This document shows positions 52,937 through 60,876 of a DNA stretch of 64,000 bases, in pieces. The stretch's first letter is position 1. Each line of letters starts with the position of its first letter. The notes under the pieces are model-generated. The model saw only the letters and a program-made list of their open reading frames with translations. It searched no databases and had not been told where the DNA came from. Source of the DNA: Bacteroides cellulosilyticus (lineage in GTDB: Bacteria > Bacteroidota > Bacteroidia > Bacteroidales > Bacteroidaceae); contig NZ_CP081903.1 of assembly GCF_020091405.1 (NCBI RefSeq), positions 4,030,501-4,094,500 of the forward strand, given 5' to 3'. The position numbers and the translations under genes were made by a program.

Positions 52937-53485
52937 ATGAACTCGGAAAAAAGAAAGGAACAGATTAATTTGGACAGTAGGTGTTTTGCTCAGGAAACCC
53001 TTATCCGTATGGCGGACGGGCAGGAGAAACAAATTAATGCGATTCGTGTCGGAGAAAAGGTATTTTCCGTATCGGGTAAGGCTGTCCGGGTAATGGATAT
53101 CATTGTTGGAATAGAAGAAAAAGTAGTTGTGCTGGTCACTCAAAGCGGCAAACGGATACGTCTGACATCTGACCATCCGGTTCTAACGGAACAACGTGGC
53201 ATACAGCGTGTCAATGCACTGCTCGCTACCGACAAAGTGCAAACTGCAGACAGGGATTTTGAGGAAATAGACAACCTCTACACGGAAGTGTACAATGACA
53301 GAGTGTATAACCTGTGCCTGGAAGAAGAAAGTTTCCTCTTTGGTAACGGCATTGCGGTGGGAGATTTTGATTCTCTGCAAAATATTTGGCGTTCTGCCCC
53401 TGCTCCCCCGGTTTCAGAAGAGGGGCAACACGTGTCTGATCTTATAGAGGAATTTAGAAAATTACAAGAGAGAGGAAATATATGA
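52937..53485 (+). CDS. Free-standing Hint (intein-like) domain protein
   Basis: 182 residues from the ATG at 52937; earlier in-frame start at 52877 adds a less likely tail. The Hint signature is clear: a Cys block (SRCFAQETLIRMADG, Cys at about 16), IRVGEKVFS, a TSDHPVLT block (about 78-85), and an end block VYNLCLEEESFLFGNGIAVGD. In inteins the last block ends with His-Asn; here it ends VGD, so splicing is unlikely but N-terminal cleavage is conceivable. About 45 further residues (acidic and helical) follow. It is alone, with its own promoter. No partner is seen. Confidence 0.75.
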   Translation: MNSEKRKEQINLDSRCFAQETLIRMADGQEKQINAIRVGEKVFSVSGKAVRVMDIIVGIEEKVVVLVTQSGKRIRLTSDHPVLTEQRGIQRVNALLATDKVQTADRDFEEIDNLYTEVYNDRVYNLCLEEESFLFGNGIAVGDFDSLQNIWRSAPAPPVSEEGQHVSDLIEEFRKLQERGNI

Positions 53486-53609
53486 ACTGTTTCCGATTCA
53501 CTTTGCAGTGATTTTGTTTACTTGCAATGGTGCGGGATTCATTGCATCGGCTAATCTTCTTGTATATACACTAAATTTAGGCATAGAAGATGTTTTTTGT
53601 GCGGAAATG

Positions 53610-53640
53610 TTTGTGATATAAAAAAAGAATCGTAAATTTG
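53610..53640 (+). promoter_or_regulatory. Promoter of the second tRNA-Ser(UGA)
   Basis: TTTG (53610-53613) and TAAATTTG (53633-53640), 19 bp apart. The sequence differs from the promoter of the first copy, but the layout is the same, so both tRNA genes should be expressed. Confidence 0.75.
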
Positions 53641-53770
53641 CACCGCTTTAAGAGAAAAGCACTTCTTGAAAGAGGAGTTTGGAGAGGTGGCAGAGTGGTC
53701 GATTGCGGCGGTCTTGAAAACCGTTGTACTGCGAGGTACCCGGGGTTCGAATCCCTGTCTCTCCGCAGAA
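53637..53770 (+). repeat. 134-bp exact duplicate block, copy 2
   Basis: Identical to 3901-4034. It includes the AGAA after the att core, which in copy 1 comes from the ICE and not from the chromosome. This hints that copy 2 also carries a related element's left end. Confidence 0.95.
53681..53765 (+). tRNA. tRNA-Ser (anticodon UGA), second copy
   Basis: Identical in all 85 bases to the tRNA at 3945-4029. Contains the same 14-bp att core (53753-53766), so it is or was a second integration site. An integrase gene follows in the usual orientation. Confidence 0.96.
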
Positions 53771-53778
53771 ATTATAAC

Positions 53779-53811
53779 CCCTTGTAAATCAATGATTTAC
53801 AAGGGTTTTTT
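53779..53811 (+). terminator. Terminator after the second tRNA-Ser
   Basis: CCCTTGTAAATC pairs with GATTTACAAGGG (12 bp, 3-nt loop), followed by a T run. Same design as the hairpin after the first copy, with a different sequence. Confidence 0.85.
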
Positions 53812-54099
53812 AGTTCTTTAAATCTCCCGAACCTATTTGTTAATGTGTTGTATTGTGTTGATAATTAGTATTTTATGATATTTTTTCTTTGTTACTTGTT
53901 CTAATTTGGCATTAAAAATAGATGTTGAGGGTGGCTAAATCGTGTCCCAAAATTGAACTGAGAAATATCCACGATTTAATATCTATCTTTCACATAATGA
54001 GTTAATTGTCCTCTCGTTTCTCAAAAAGATACTTTTTTGCTTTATTGTATAATTGTTTTTGCTCTCCTTTGGTAATTGTTTAATTTAAAGCCTATCATT

Positions 54100-55290
54100 A
54101 TGAGACAAACATTTTCCTTATTATTCTTTTTGAAGAAAAGACAGAATCACATGGAGGGCCTACATCCGATTATGGTTCGTATCACTATCAATGGTGAAAG
54201 TACAGAGGTTAGTACTGGTCAGAAATCATTAATAGCTAATTGGAATATCCGATTACATCAGTGTGTAGGGAGTAGTGCAAAACAAACAAACTTATTTTTG
54301 AAAAGTATCAGGTTCAGGTTAAATCAAATTTATTATCAACAGACTTTATATGGCCAAATGACTACTTCTAAAAAGGTTAGAGATGCTTTTACTGGAGCAG
54401 ATAAAAAATTACATTATTTACTTTCATTATTTGAATTGCATAATGAGAGTATAAAGAAGCAGGTTGGTATAAGCAAATCCGCTACGACTTATCGGAAGTA
54501 TGAGACTACACGTAAGCATCTACAAGGCTATCTTCGAACTAAATGCTTGGAGGATATAATTCTGGAAAATATTAATCATGCATTTATTTGTGGATTTGAA
54601 GTCTACTTACGTGTTACAGCGCATTGTGCACACAATACAACTGCTAAGTTTTTACAGTTTTTCAAGCGAATAATTATCCTTGCTCTAAATAATGGGTATA
54701 TAATAAAGAATCCATTCTCAGAGTATCAGATCAAACTACAAAAGGTGGATAGAGGATATTTGACTAAAGAAGAGCTTCAAAAAATCATAGTGAAGAATTT
54801 TGATATTAAACGGTTGGAGTTAATCAGGGATCTTTTTGTTTTTTCATCGTTTACAGGTTTATCTTATATAGATATAAAGAATTTATCCAAAGATCATTTG
54901 TATATTGCTCACGACGGAAATTTATGGTTGCGTATGAACCGTAATAAAAGTGGTGAAACAACAAATGTGCGTCTGTTTAATCTTCCTAAAAGTTTAATTT
55001 CAAAATATGATAATCCTGATTCGACTTATTTGTTTCCGGTTCCGAGTAACCAAAAAGTAAATGCTTATTTAAAAGAGATTGCTGATGTATGTGGTATTCA
55101 TAAAAATCTAACCTTTCATGTTGCTCGGCATACGATGGCAACGACTGTTTGCTTGGCAAACGGTGTGCCTATTGAGAGCCTATCTAAGGTTTTAGGACAC
55201 ACTAATATAAAAACTACTCAACTGTATGCCAAGATTACAGATGAAAAATTGAGTAATGATTTGGCTATACTCATATCAAAGATAGATTAG
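54100..55290 (+). CDS. int: Tyrosine recombinase, second integrase
   Basis: 396 residues from the ATG at 54100 (MRQTFSLLFF); eight further codons are possible upstream. Closely related to the integrase at 4304 along its full length. Catalytic residues present: HVAR, LGHTN and the Tyr in TTQLYAK. Box I has Ser in place of Arg (FTGLSYID). It reads away from the second tRNA-Ser. The 334 bp before it hold the tRNA terminator and little else that is clear. No attR for it was found in the window. Confidence 0.92.
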   Translation: MRQTFSLLFFLKKRQNHMEGLHPIMVRITINGESTEVSTGQKSLIANWNIRLHQCVGSSAKQTNLFLKSIRFRLNQIYYQQTLYGQMTTSKKVRDAFTGADKKLHYLLSLFELHNESIKKQVGISKSATTYRKYETTRKHLQGYLRTKCLEDIILENINHAFICGFEVYLRVTAHCAHNTTAKFLQFFKRIIILALNNGYIIKNPFSEYQIKLQKVDRGYLTKEELQKIIVKNFDIKRLELIRDLFVFSSFTGLSYIDIKNLSKDHLYIAHDGNLWLRMNRNKSGETTNVRLFNLPKSLISKYDNPDSTYLFPVPSNQKVNAYLKEIADVCGIHKNLTFHVARHTMATTVCLANGVPIESLSKVLGHTNIKTTQLYAKITDEKLSNDLAILISKID

Positions 55291-55300
55291 ACTTTTACAT

Positions 55301-55337
55301 CTTAAGCTTCATGTATTGAAAATAGATGGAGCTTAAG
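55301..55337 (+). terminator. Hairpin after the second integrase
   Basis: CTTAAGCT (55301-55308) and AGCTTAAG (55330-55337) with further pairing inside. There is no T run, so the call is weak. Confidence 0.4.
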
Positions 55338-55399
55338 AAAACTTAATTTGGTATTGATTTTATTTGTAAAGAAACTGTTTTAGTACAAACTCTACGACC

Positions 55400-55834
55400 A
55401 AAAGGTGGGCCGTTCGCCCTCATGAAGAATCAGTGACAAAGTTCAAGCGCTAGCTTAAGCGACTGTGCAAGCGGAACTGGAGTATTTCCATGTCTGACCG
55501 CATCTCCCGACTGAATCTCGTGATACGTGAATGGATAAACTACTTCTGCCTGTCTGACATGAAAAGTAAGATGGAGAAGATAGATGAACATTTGCGCAGG
55601 ATGCTACGAGTGGTAATATGGAAGCTGTGGAAGAAACCGAAGAAACGTACGTGGGGGGGTCGTAAGCTTGGTGTTAGCGATGATTTAGCTCAACGCGCTT
55701 CCGTTTGTGGTAATCGGTACCAGTGGATGGTAACTAAAACATGTATTGCTCGGGCTATATCCAAGAAATCGCTATCTTAAAAGGGGGTAGTGAACTGTTT
55801 GGACTACTACACATTACGACATGCTTTGAAAATA
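55400..55834 (+). pseudogene. ltrA: Group II intron reverse transcriptase/maturase, 3' remnant
   Basis: Only the C-terminal maturase part survives. One frame reads PHEESVTKFKR, hits a stop at 55451, then continues LKRLCKRNWSISMSDRISRL and WINYFCLSDMK to residue KKSLS. It stops at 55778 and the typical ending (LDYYTLRHALKIN) is found in another frame up to about 55834. So there is one nonsense change and one frameshift, and the reverse-transcriptase domain is missing. It cannot be functional. It sits between the second integrase and the SPARTA operon. Confidence 0.8.
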
Positions 55835-55841
55835 AATTAAA

Positions 55842-55934
55842 CCGCCGTATGTATGCCGAACGGTACGTATGGTGGTGTGAGAGGTGGAAAATGAAAGTAG
55901 GAAGAAAACTGCTCTCGTTTTCTTCCTACTCGAT
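55842..55934 (+). ncRNA. Group II intron domains V and VI (remnant)
   Basis: Positions 55842-55875 form a 34-nt hairpin of the domain V size, with a lower stem, a short bulge and a CCG-AA-CGG top. It is followed by GTGTGAGAGG and a second hairpin (55897-55909 with 55917-55929, 13 bp perfect) as domain VI, ending CTACTCGATT. The 5' part of the intron is not present. Confidence 0.7.
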
Positions 55935-55993
55935 TTGCTTAAAATGTTGATAACTAAAAATATGATTGAGCTAAGAAATTCAATATAAATCAC

Positions 55994-56001
55994 TATATTT
56001 G
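55994..56001 (+). promoter_or_regulatory. -7 box of the SPARTA operon
   Basis: TATATTTG, 24 bp before the ATG of the XRE gene (56026). A TTG lies 25 bp upstream, further than ideal. Confidence 0.5.
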
Positions 56002-56025
56002 CAAAATACATCAAAAAAATGACTA

Positions 56026-56229
56026 ATGAAACAGATAAATAGGTTAAAAGTCGTACTTGTGGAGCAGAATAAAACCGGAAAGTGGTTGGCTGAAACTTTA
56101 GAAAAGAATGAAGCTACTGTTTCCCGTTGGTGTACCAATGAATCACAACCTTCGCTTGAAACATTGGTGAAAATCGCCAATGCCTTGAAAGTGGATGTGA
56201 AAGACTTACTTGTTTCAACAAAGGAATAA
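56026..56229 (+). CDS. Small XRE-family regulator of the SPARTA operon
   Basis: 67 residues, almost wholly a Cro/cI-type helix-turn-helix (about 14-58: WLAETLEKNEATVSRWCTNE, then SLETLVKIANALKVDVKDLL). It begins the operon and ends 3 bp before the TIR-APAZ start. It probably represses the operon or limits toxic expression of the NADase. The gene is not a required SPARTA part in the systems I know, so its constant pairing would be worth checking. Confidence 0.85.
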   Translation: MKQINRLKVVLVEQNKTGKWLAETLEKNEATVSRWCTNESQPSLETLVKIANALKVDVKDLLVSTKE

Positions 56230-56232
56230 AAT

Positions 56233-57624
56233 ATGGCGAGAGATACTATATTTATCAGTCATGCAACCCCGCAAGACAACGAGTTTTCCATATGGATAGC
56301 ATCAAGATTAGAAATGCTTGGTTATAATACATGGATAGACAAGGAAGGATTATTAGGCGGCGAACGTTTTTGGCCTACAATACAGAAAGCCATTGAAAGC
56401 TCTATAAAAGTCTTATTCGTCTATTCAAAGAATATCGTGACACATGACGGTATTCTAAAGCCCGGAATTGAAAACGAGATAGAGTATGCTAAAAGCATTG
56501 CTTCTCAACATGGATTGCAGGATTTTATTATCCCTCTGCATATAGATGAGTCCCCTTATAATTTGGTAATTGGACTGCCAAACATTAATCACATCTCATT
56601 CAACGATAATTGGGCTGACGGCCTAAAACAATTATTAAAAAAAATTGAAAAGGATGCTGTTCCTAAAAAGTCGATGAATATAGAATCTACCTTTTCAGAG
56701 TGGTATGAGAATGAATACATATCAAATTGCTCAATCATCTCAAAAACGGAATTGTTTTATACTTCATGGTGGCAAGTCAAAGACATTCCCCAGCAATTTT
56801 ACATGTATCTGTTTACAAATGCTGCGCAAGCCAAAGCAATTCGAGATTTAAATAAAGATATTCCAATCAGCCTTCAGTCAAACATACTGTCATCATTTGA
56901 CAAGAAACTAAATTTTACGGTATTAAGGGATGGTGAGCAAATTGAAGTGTTACCCGAAAATACATATACATTTTCTTTAAGTGATGTTCTTGAAGGATTT
57001 GAATCAGATAAGTTCCCGCAGCACAGAGAAGTCGAAAATCATTTCAAAAGATTATTGTATTGTTGCATTGCATCAAATTTGTTTTGGCGGAAATGGCTAA
57101 AAAAATATGAAATGTCAAATAAAAGAATAGCGTATTTCTTGCCAAAATATGATTGGGTGAAGAAGATAGACTTTACCTATCCGTTTGGGAACAGGAAGAA
57201 GTCAAAGTCTATTTTAGGAAAATATGAAAATATTGGTTCTTGGCACTATGGTATTTCCATCCAAACAATATTGTTTCCAATTGTTGGATTTTCTATAAAA
57301 TCTCATATTCTATTTACTTCCGATGGATTTAAAATTATTGATGACGATAAAAAACAACATTCATATAGAAGAAAGAAAGGGAAAAGATTTTTTAACGAAG
57401 AATGGAGAGATTTACAATTAGCCTTTATTCAGCGATTGAAAGATGAAGATGGAAAAATCAAGATTAAGGTTTCTGTGAGTGATGAATATGACTTGGAAAT
57501 GAAAGAATGGCCTGAAATGTTTTGGAGTGAAGTGGGTTATAATGATCCCAATGCTAAGATGGATATTGATAAAGTGGAAGCATATATTGAAGAGATAACT
57601 GAAGAAGGAGAATCCGATGATTGA
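56233..57624 (+). CDS. TIR-APAZ protein (SPARTA effector)
   Basis: 463 residues. N-terminal TIR domain (about 1-135): IFISHATPQDN, WIDKEGLLGGERFW, then FVYSKN and the Glu-rich GIENEIEYA (candidate catalytic Glu around 80-84). The rest (about 150-463) is beta-rich and fits the APAZ domain, which takes the place of the N and PAZ domains in partners of short Argonautes. In known SPARTA systems guide-directed target binding triggers NAD(P)+ degradation by the TIR. Its stop overlaps the Argonaute start by 8 bp. Length is close to the described protein (about 450). Confidence 0.85.
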   Translation: MARDTIFISHATPQDNEFSIWIASRLEMLGYNTWIDKEGLLGGERFWPTIQKAIESSIKVLFVYSKNIVTHDGILKPGIENEIEYAKSIASQHGLQDFIIPLHIDESPYNLVIGLPNINHISFNDNWADGLKQLLKKIEKDAVPKKSMNIESTFSEWYENEYISNCSIISKTELFYTSWWQVKDIPQQFYMYLFTNAAQAKAIRDLNKDIPISLQSNILSSFDKKLNFTVLRDGEQIEVLPENTYTFSLSDVLEGFESDKFPQHREVENHFKRLLYCCIASNLFWRKWLKKYEMSNKRIAYFLPKYDWVKKIDFTYPFGNRKKSKSILGKYENIGSWHYGISIQTILFPIVGFSIKSHILFTSDGFKIIDDDKKQHSYRRKKGKRFFNEEWRDLQLAFIQRLKDEDGKIKIKVSVSDEYDLEMKEWPEMFWSEVGYNDPNAKMDIDKVEAYIEEITEEGESDD

Positions 57625-59128
57625 ACCAGTACTTAAATACATAGATGAACCGCTCTTGACATTTGGAAATGCTCAAAAAGCGATTGACCCTAGAGATGGA
57701 TTAATGCTATTTGGTCCTTTTGATCAAATGAAAATCCGAGGGATTAAGAACATTGGTGTTATTGGAACCAAGGGGCTTAGGGATAAGATGGTTGATTATT
57801 TGAAGAAAATTCATTCGCCAGTCATTAATTCCGACCCCAGCATAGCACGCCCCAATTTCCCTGGATTGGAAACTATTTTTGGGATATCAGTCAATTTTGA
57901 TAATATCATTCAAATTGATATTAAAGAAGATGAAATCAATAAATACCTGAATTATACTGATTCTCATCAACGGGTTCATAATTGGGTAAATTTGTATGTA
58001 ACACAATTAATCGAATACACGGAAAAAGAAGAAATGCCTGTTGATGTTTGGTTTGTTGTTATTCCTGAAATCATCTATCAGTTTGGACGACCCAATTCTA
58101 AAATTCCGAAATCAGAGGAAAATGTCAATGTTGGATTAAAGAAACAAGACCGTAATTCGGCTCAAATGGACTTATTCTTTCAGGAAGAAAAGGATTTGCT
58201 ACGGGAAGCGTACGAATTTGAAGTAAATTTTCATAATCAATTAAAAGCAAAAATATTATCATCAAAGATTGTTACTCAAATAATCCGAGAAAGTAAAATC
58301 GCATACGAAGATATTTATCCCCAAAAACGAATTGATGAAGAGCGAAAATTCGACACAGCTAAAGCATGGAATATTGCGAATACATTATATTACAAATTAG
58401 GTGGACTTCCTTGGAAGCTGGGAGATGTTCGTAATGGCGTTTGTTACCTTGGTTTAGTTTATAAAAAAATAGAATCTGACTCTAATAACAAGAACGCTTG
58501 TTGTGCTGCTCAAATGTTTTTAGATTCTGGTGATGGAATGGTTTTCAAAGGGAATGTTGGCCCTTGGTGGAACCCTAAAAGTGGAGAGTTTCATTTGTCG
58601 GAACAAGATGCTTATGAAATTATATCTCAATCATTAGAATCATATTATAGTAAATTTGGAAATTACCCGAAAGAAATATTCATTCATGCAAAAACATATT
58701 TTGATGATGTTGAGTGGAAAGGATTTGAAGAAGCGGTACAGGGAAAATCACAAATTATAGGGGTTAGGATTAGAGCAAATGGTACATTTAAGCTTTACAG
58801 AGGTTTCTCATATTGTGTACCACGGGGAACGATGTTGCAATATGATGATTCGAAGGCTTTATTGTGGACAAAAGGGTTTATTCCAAGATTTAAGACACAA
58901 ATGGGATTGGAAACGCCTAATCCGGTTGACATTGCAATAACAAGGGGAAGTGCAAATATTGATACTGTATGTAAAGATATATTAAGTTTAACGAAGCTGA
59001 ATTACAATGCGTGTATCTATGGAGATGGAGTGCCAGTTACTTTAAAATTTGCAGATTCCATTGGTGAGATTCTTACCGCAGGAAAAGATATCAAAACAGG
59101 GGTTTTGCCTTTCAAACATTACATCTAA
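57617..59128 (+). CDS. Short prokaryotic Argonaute (MID-PIWI)
   Basis: 503 residues, the size of short pAgos. There is no N or PAZ domain. The first half is MID-like. The second half (about 260-503) shows PIWI landmarks: YYKLGGLPWKLGD, then CYLGLVYKK, EIFIHAKTYFDD, GVRIRANGTFKLYRG, and a C-terminal YNACIYGDGVPVTLKFADSI. Slicing residues are not all evident, as expected for short pAgos that lack nuclease activity. It would bind an RNA guide and activate the overlapping TIR-APAZ partner. AT-rich compared with the neighbouring chromosome, a sign of transfer. Confidence 0.88.
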   Translation: MIEPVLKYIDEPLLTFGNAQKAIDPRDGLMLFGPFDQMKIRGIKNIGVIGTKGLRDKMVDYLKKIHSPVINSDPSIARPNFPGLETIFGISVNFDNIIQIDIKEDEINKYLNYTDSHQRVHNWVNLYVTQLIEYTEKEEMPVDVWFVVIPEIIYQFGRPNSKIPKSEENVNVGLKKQDRNSAQMDLFFQEEKDLLREAYEFEVNFHNQLKAKILSSKIVTQIIRESKIAYEDIYPQKRIDEERKFDTAKAWNIANTLYYKLGGLPWKLGDVRNGVCYLGLVYKKIESDSNNKNACCAAQMFLDSGDGMVFKGNVGPWWNPKSGEFHLSEQDAYEIISQSLESYYSKFGNYPKEIFIHAKTYFDDVEWKGFEEAVQGKSQIIGVRIRANGTFKLYRGFSYCVPRGTMLQYDDSKALLWTKGFIPRFKTQMGLETPNPVDIAITRGSANIDTVCKDILSLTKLNYNACIYGDGVPVTLKFADSIGEILTAGKDIKTGVLPFKHYI

Positions 59129-59141
59129 AAGCATAATATTT

Positions 59142-59336
59142 ATGAATTTATCAGAACATATAAAAAGAATATTTGATAATAATACACGTTATGCTTTGCC
59201 GGAGCAAGCTATCAACCAAGCTGAATCCTTGAAGTCATTATCCCGTGACTTATATACAGATTCTAAGCGGTTTATATATGAGTTATTACAAAACGCAGAT
59301 GACTCGGTTTTTCCCAATAAAAAAAATAATTATTAA
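59142..59336 (+). pseudogene. Truncated sacsin-like (HATPase) protein gene
   Basis: 64 codons from the ATG at 59142. The start LSEHIKRIFDNN, then LYTDSKRFIYELLQNADDS is the N-terminus of large Hsp90-type ATPase proteins (sacsin-like), with the N-box ELLQNADD. These proteins are normally far longer. The frame stops exactly where an inverted repeat and chromosomal-type sequence begin, so the gene has been cut. It lies 13 bp after the Argonaute gene and may have been its operon partner. Confidence 0.75.
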
Positions 59337-59406
59337 TGCGAATCAGGAGTTGAATTATGTTCATATCGGTGCAATAATGAACCAAATTCAACTACTGATT
59401 CGCATT
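59335..59406. repeat. 22-bp inverted repeat at the island edge
   Basis: 59335-59356 and 59385-59406 are complementary at 21 of 22 positions around a 28-nt loop. Half site begins AATGCGAATCAG. It starts at the break point of the truncated gene. Confidence 0.8.
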
Positions 59407-59431
59407 ATTAATACAATTCAAGCAAGGATGG

Positions 59432-59485
59432 CACGGATTACACATTTCTTTTTAAACTTATCCGTGATGTCCCGTGTAATCCGTG
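59432..59485. repeat. 12-bp inverted repeat (CACGGATTACAC)
   Basis: CACGGATTACAC (59432-59443) and GTGTAATCCGTG (59474-59485) are perfectly complementary. Similar ATCCGTG strings are common between Bacteroides genes, from memory, so this may be a scattered repeat. The rest of 59486-59561 shows nothing clear. Confidence 0.6.
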
Positions 59486-59561
59486 TTTGAAAGGTATATT
59501 GGGGCATATTCAACTTTATACTGTTAAAGGTTAAAAGTGAGAGCTTTACAGAACATCTGTT

Positions 59562-60821
59562 TCATTTTTTATTCTTCTGCGGTACTTCGATGCCGTCCGG
59601 CCATACAGCGTTTGCGTAAGCTACTGCATCGTTTCCATTACCCGTAAAATCTTTCGCGGTATTGTGCCCTTTACCATCGTTGAATTTCCAGTATGCGCAC
59701 AGCCCTGGCGTTTGGGGATCAACGTCGTACATATTCTTGTAGATTTCCTCTTGCGTACGTACCACATTCCAAATGCGTACTTCGCAGATTTCACCGTTGA
59801 GCATGCGCACAAGAGTGACAGGATCAATGCCATAGGAGTGACCTATTTCGAAATGGTAGCCCTTACCTGCGACCTGTTTGCCCAGATTGATGGGTTCACC
59901 ATTGCCGTAGTCTTCGATATTGCTTTGCAGCTTACCGTCCACATAGATGGCTGCGGTTTTAGCCTCTGTGTCGTAGGCTACAGCTACGTGATACCACTCA
60001 CCAGGTTGTAACGACTTGCCCTCGTCAGCCTTAGGAAACTTGATTTCGTTGGCGGAAAATTGCAGTTGCTGCCGTGGGAAGCCGGAATCACCCAAGCGGA
60101 AGAGACAATATTGCTCGATGCCCATGATGGTGGAGATGTCTTCGGTCATGATGAACTTGTTGATGCGAATGATAGCTTCGAAAGTAAGTTGCGTCATATT
60201 ATTTACTACATTGGCCGTGGGGCTTCCGGCATCAAAGCCGGGTACGCTGAAGAAGTTGTCCGTCAAGCTGACGGCTACAGTGATGGCACTGGAACGGCGT
60301 ACGACGTAGCAAATGGTTTTAGAACCGTTCAGTGTGCCTATTCCGCCCGATGCTTGTTCGATGGTGACGGGTAACAAATATCCGGCATCGATGGTGAGGT
60401 CGGTGAGACCGGAAAAGCTGATAGTGTCTGTTTTTGAGTTTACTTCCCCTTTGGGAATGACGACATTCTGTTTTGCGAACTTGTAATATTTGGTATCCAG
60501 TACGGGGTAGTCAGTGCCCAAACGGGCGTTATATAAACTTATCAGAGAGGGATCTACCTTGAAGGTAACATCCACATCCCGTTCTATAGGATATGCCAGT
60601 TCGGCAGATAGCACAAGTTGTCCGGTTTCTTTGGTATTATTGAAGGTGAAATTGGCTACATCTTTCACCTTTGCCGCATCTATATACACGGCATTGTCGA
60701 AAGGAGAGTCCTTGCTGTAATCTTTGTTGTCGCATGCCGTTACTGATAGCAGGAGGGCTGCGACCATACTTATGAAAGAGGCGGATGGAAGAATGCCCCA
60801 ATGAATATTTTCTGTTTTCAT
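59562..60821 (-). CDS. DUF1735 and LamG-domain surface lipoprotein
   Basis: 419 residues from the ATG at 60821 (MKTENIHWG); nine further codons are open upstream. Lipobox near VTACDN. A DUF1735 module (about 40-170, beta-sandwich, found in glycan-binding proteins of Bacteroides) is followed by a concanavalin-like LamG module (about 190-400, WYHVAVAYD, YVDGKLQ, WKFNDGKG). It is the last gene of the leftward polysaccharide locus. Likely a surface glycan-binding protein. Confidence 0.85.
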   Translation of the reverse strand: MKTENIHWGILPSASFISMVAALLLSVTACDNKDYSKDSPFDNAVYIDAAKVKDVANFTFNNTKETGQLVLSAELAYPIERDVDVTFKVDPSLISLYNARLGTDYPVLDTKYYKFAKQNVVIPKGEVNSKTDTISFSGLTDLTIDAGYLLPVTIEQASGGIGTLNGSKTICYVVRRSSAITVAVSLTDNFFSVPGFDAGSPTANVVNNMTQLTFEAIIRINKFIMTEDISTIMGIEQYCLFRLGDSGFPRQQLQFSANEIKFPKADEGKSLQPGEWYHVAVAYDTEAKTAAIYVDGKLQSNIEDYGNGEPINLGKQVAGKGYHFEIGHSYGIDPVTLVRMLNGEICEVRIWNVVRTQEEIYKNMYDVDPQTPGLCAYWKFNDGKGHNTAKDFTGNGNDAVAYANAVWPDGIEVPQKNKK

Positions 60822-60876
60822 GTGATTTTCATTTAAATGGTTAAACAATATAGACTACTTGGTCTTTAATCCGCAT

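Noticed and set aside
55490..55780. Stand-alone 96-aa gene
   Set aside because: It is the C-terminal maturase fragment of a group II intron protein, with a stop upstream and a frameshift downstream.
59335..59406. Insertion-sequence ends at the truncated ATPase gene
   Set aside because: The two arms are only 28 bp apart with no transposase between them and no target duplication seen. It is a hairpin, not an IS.
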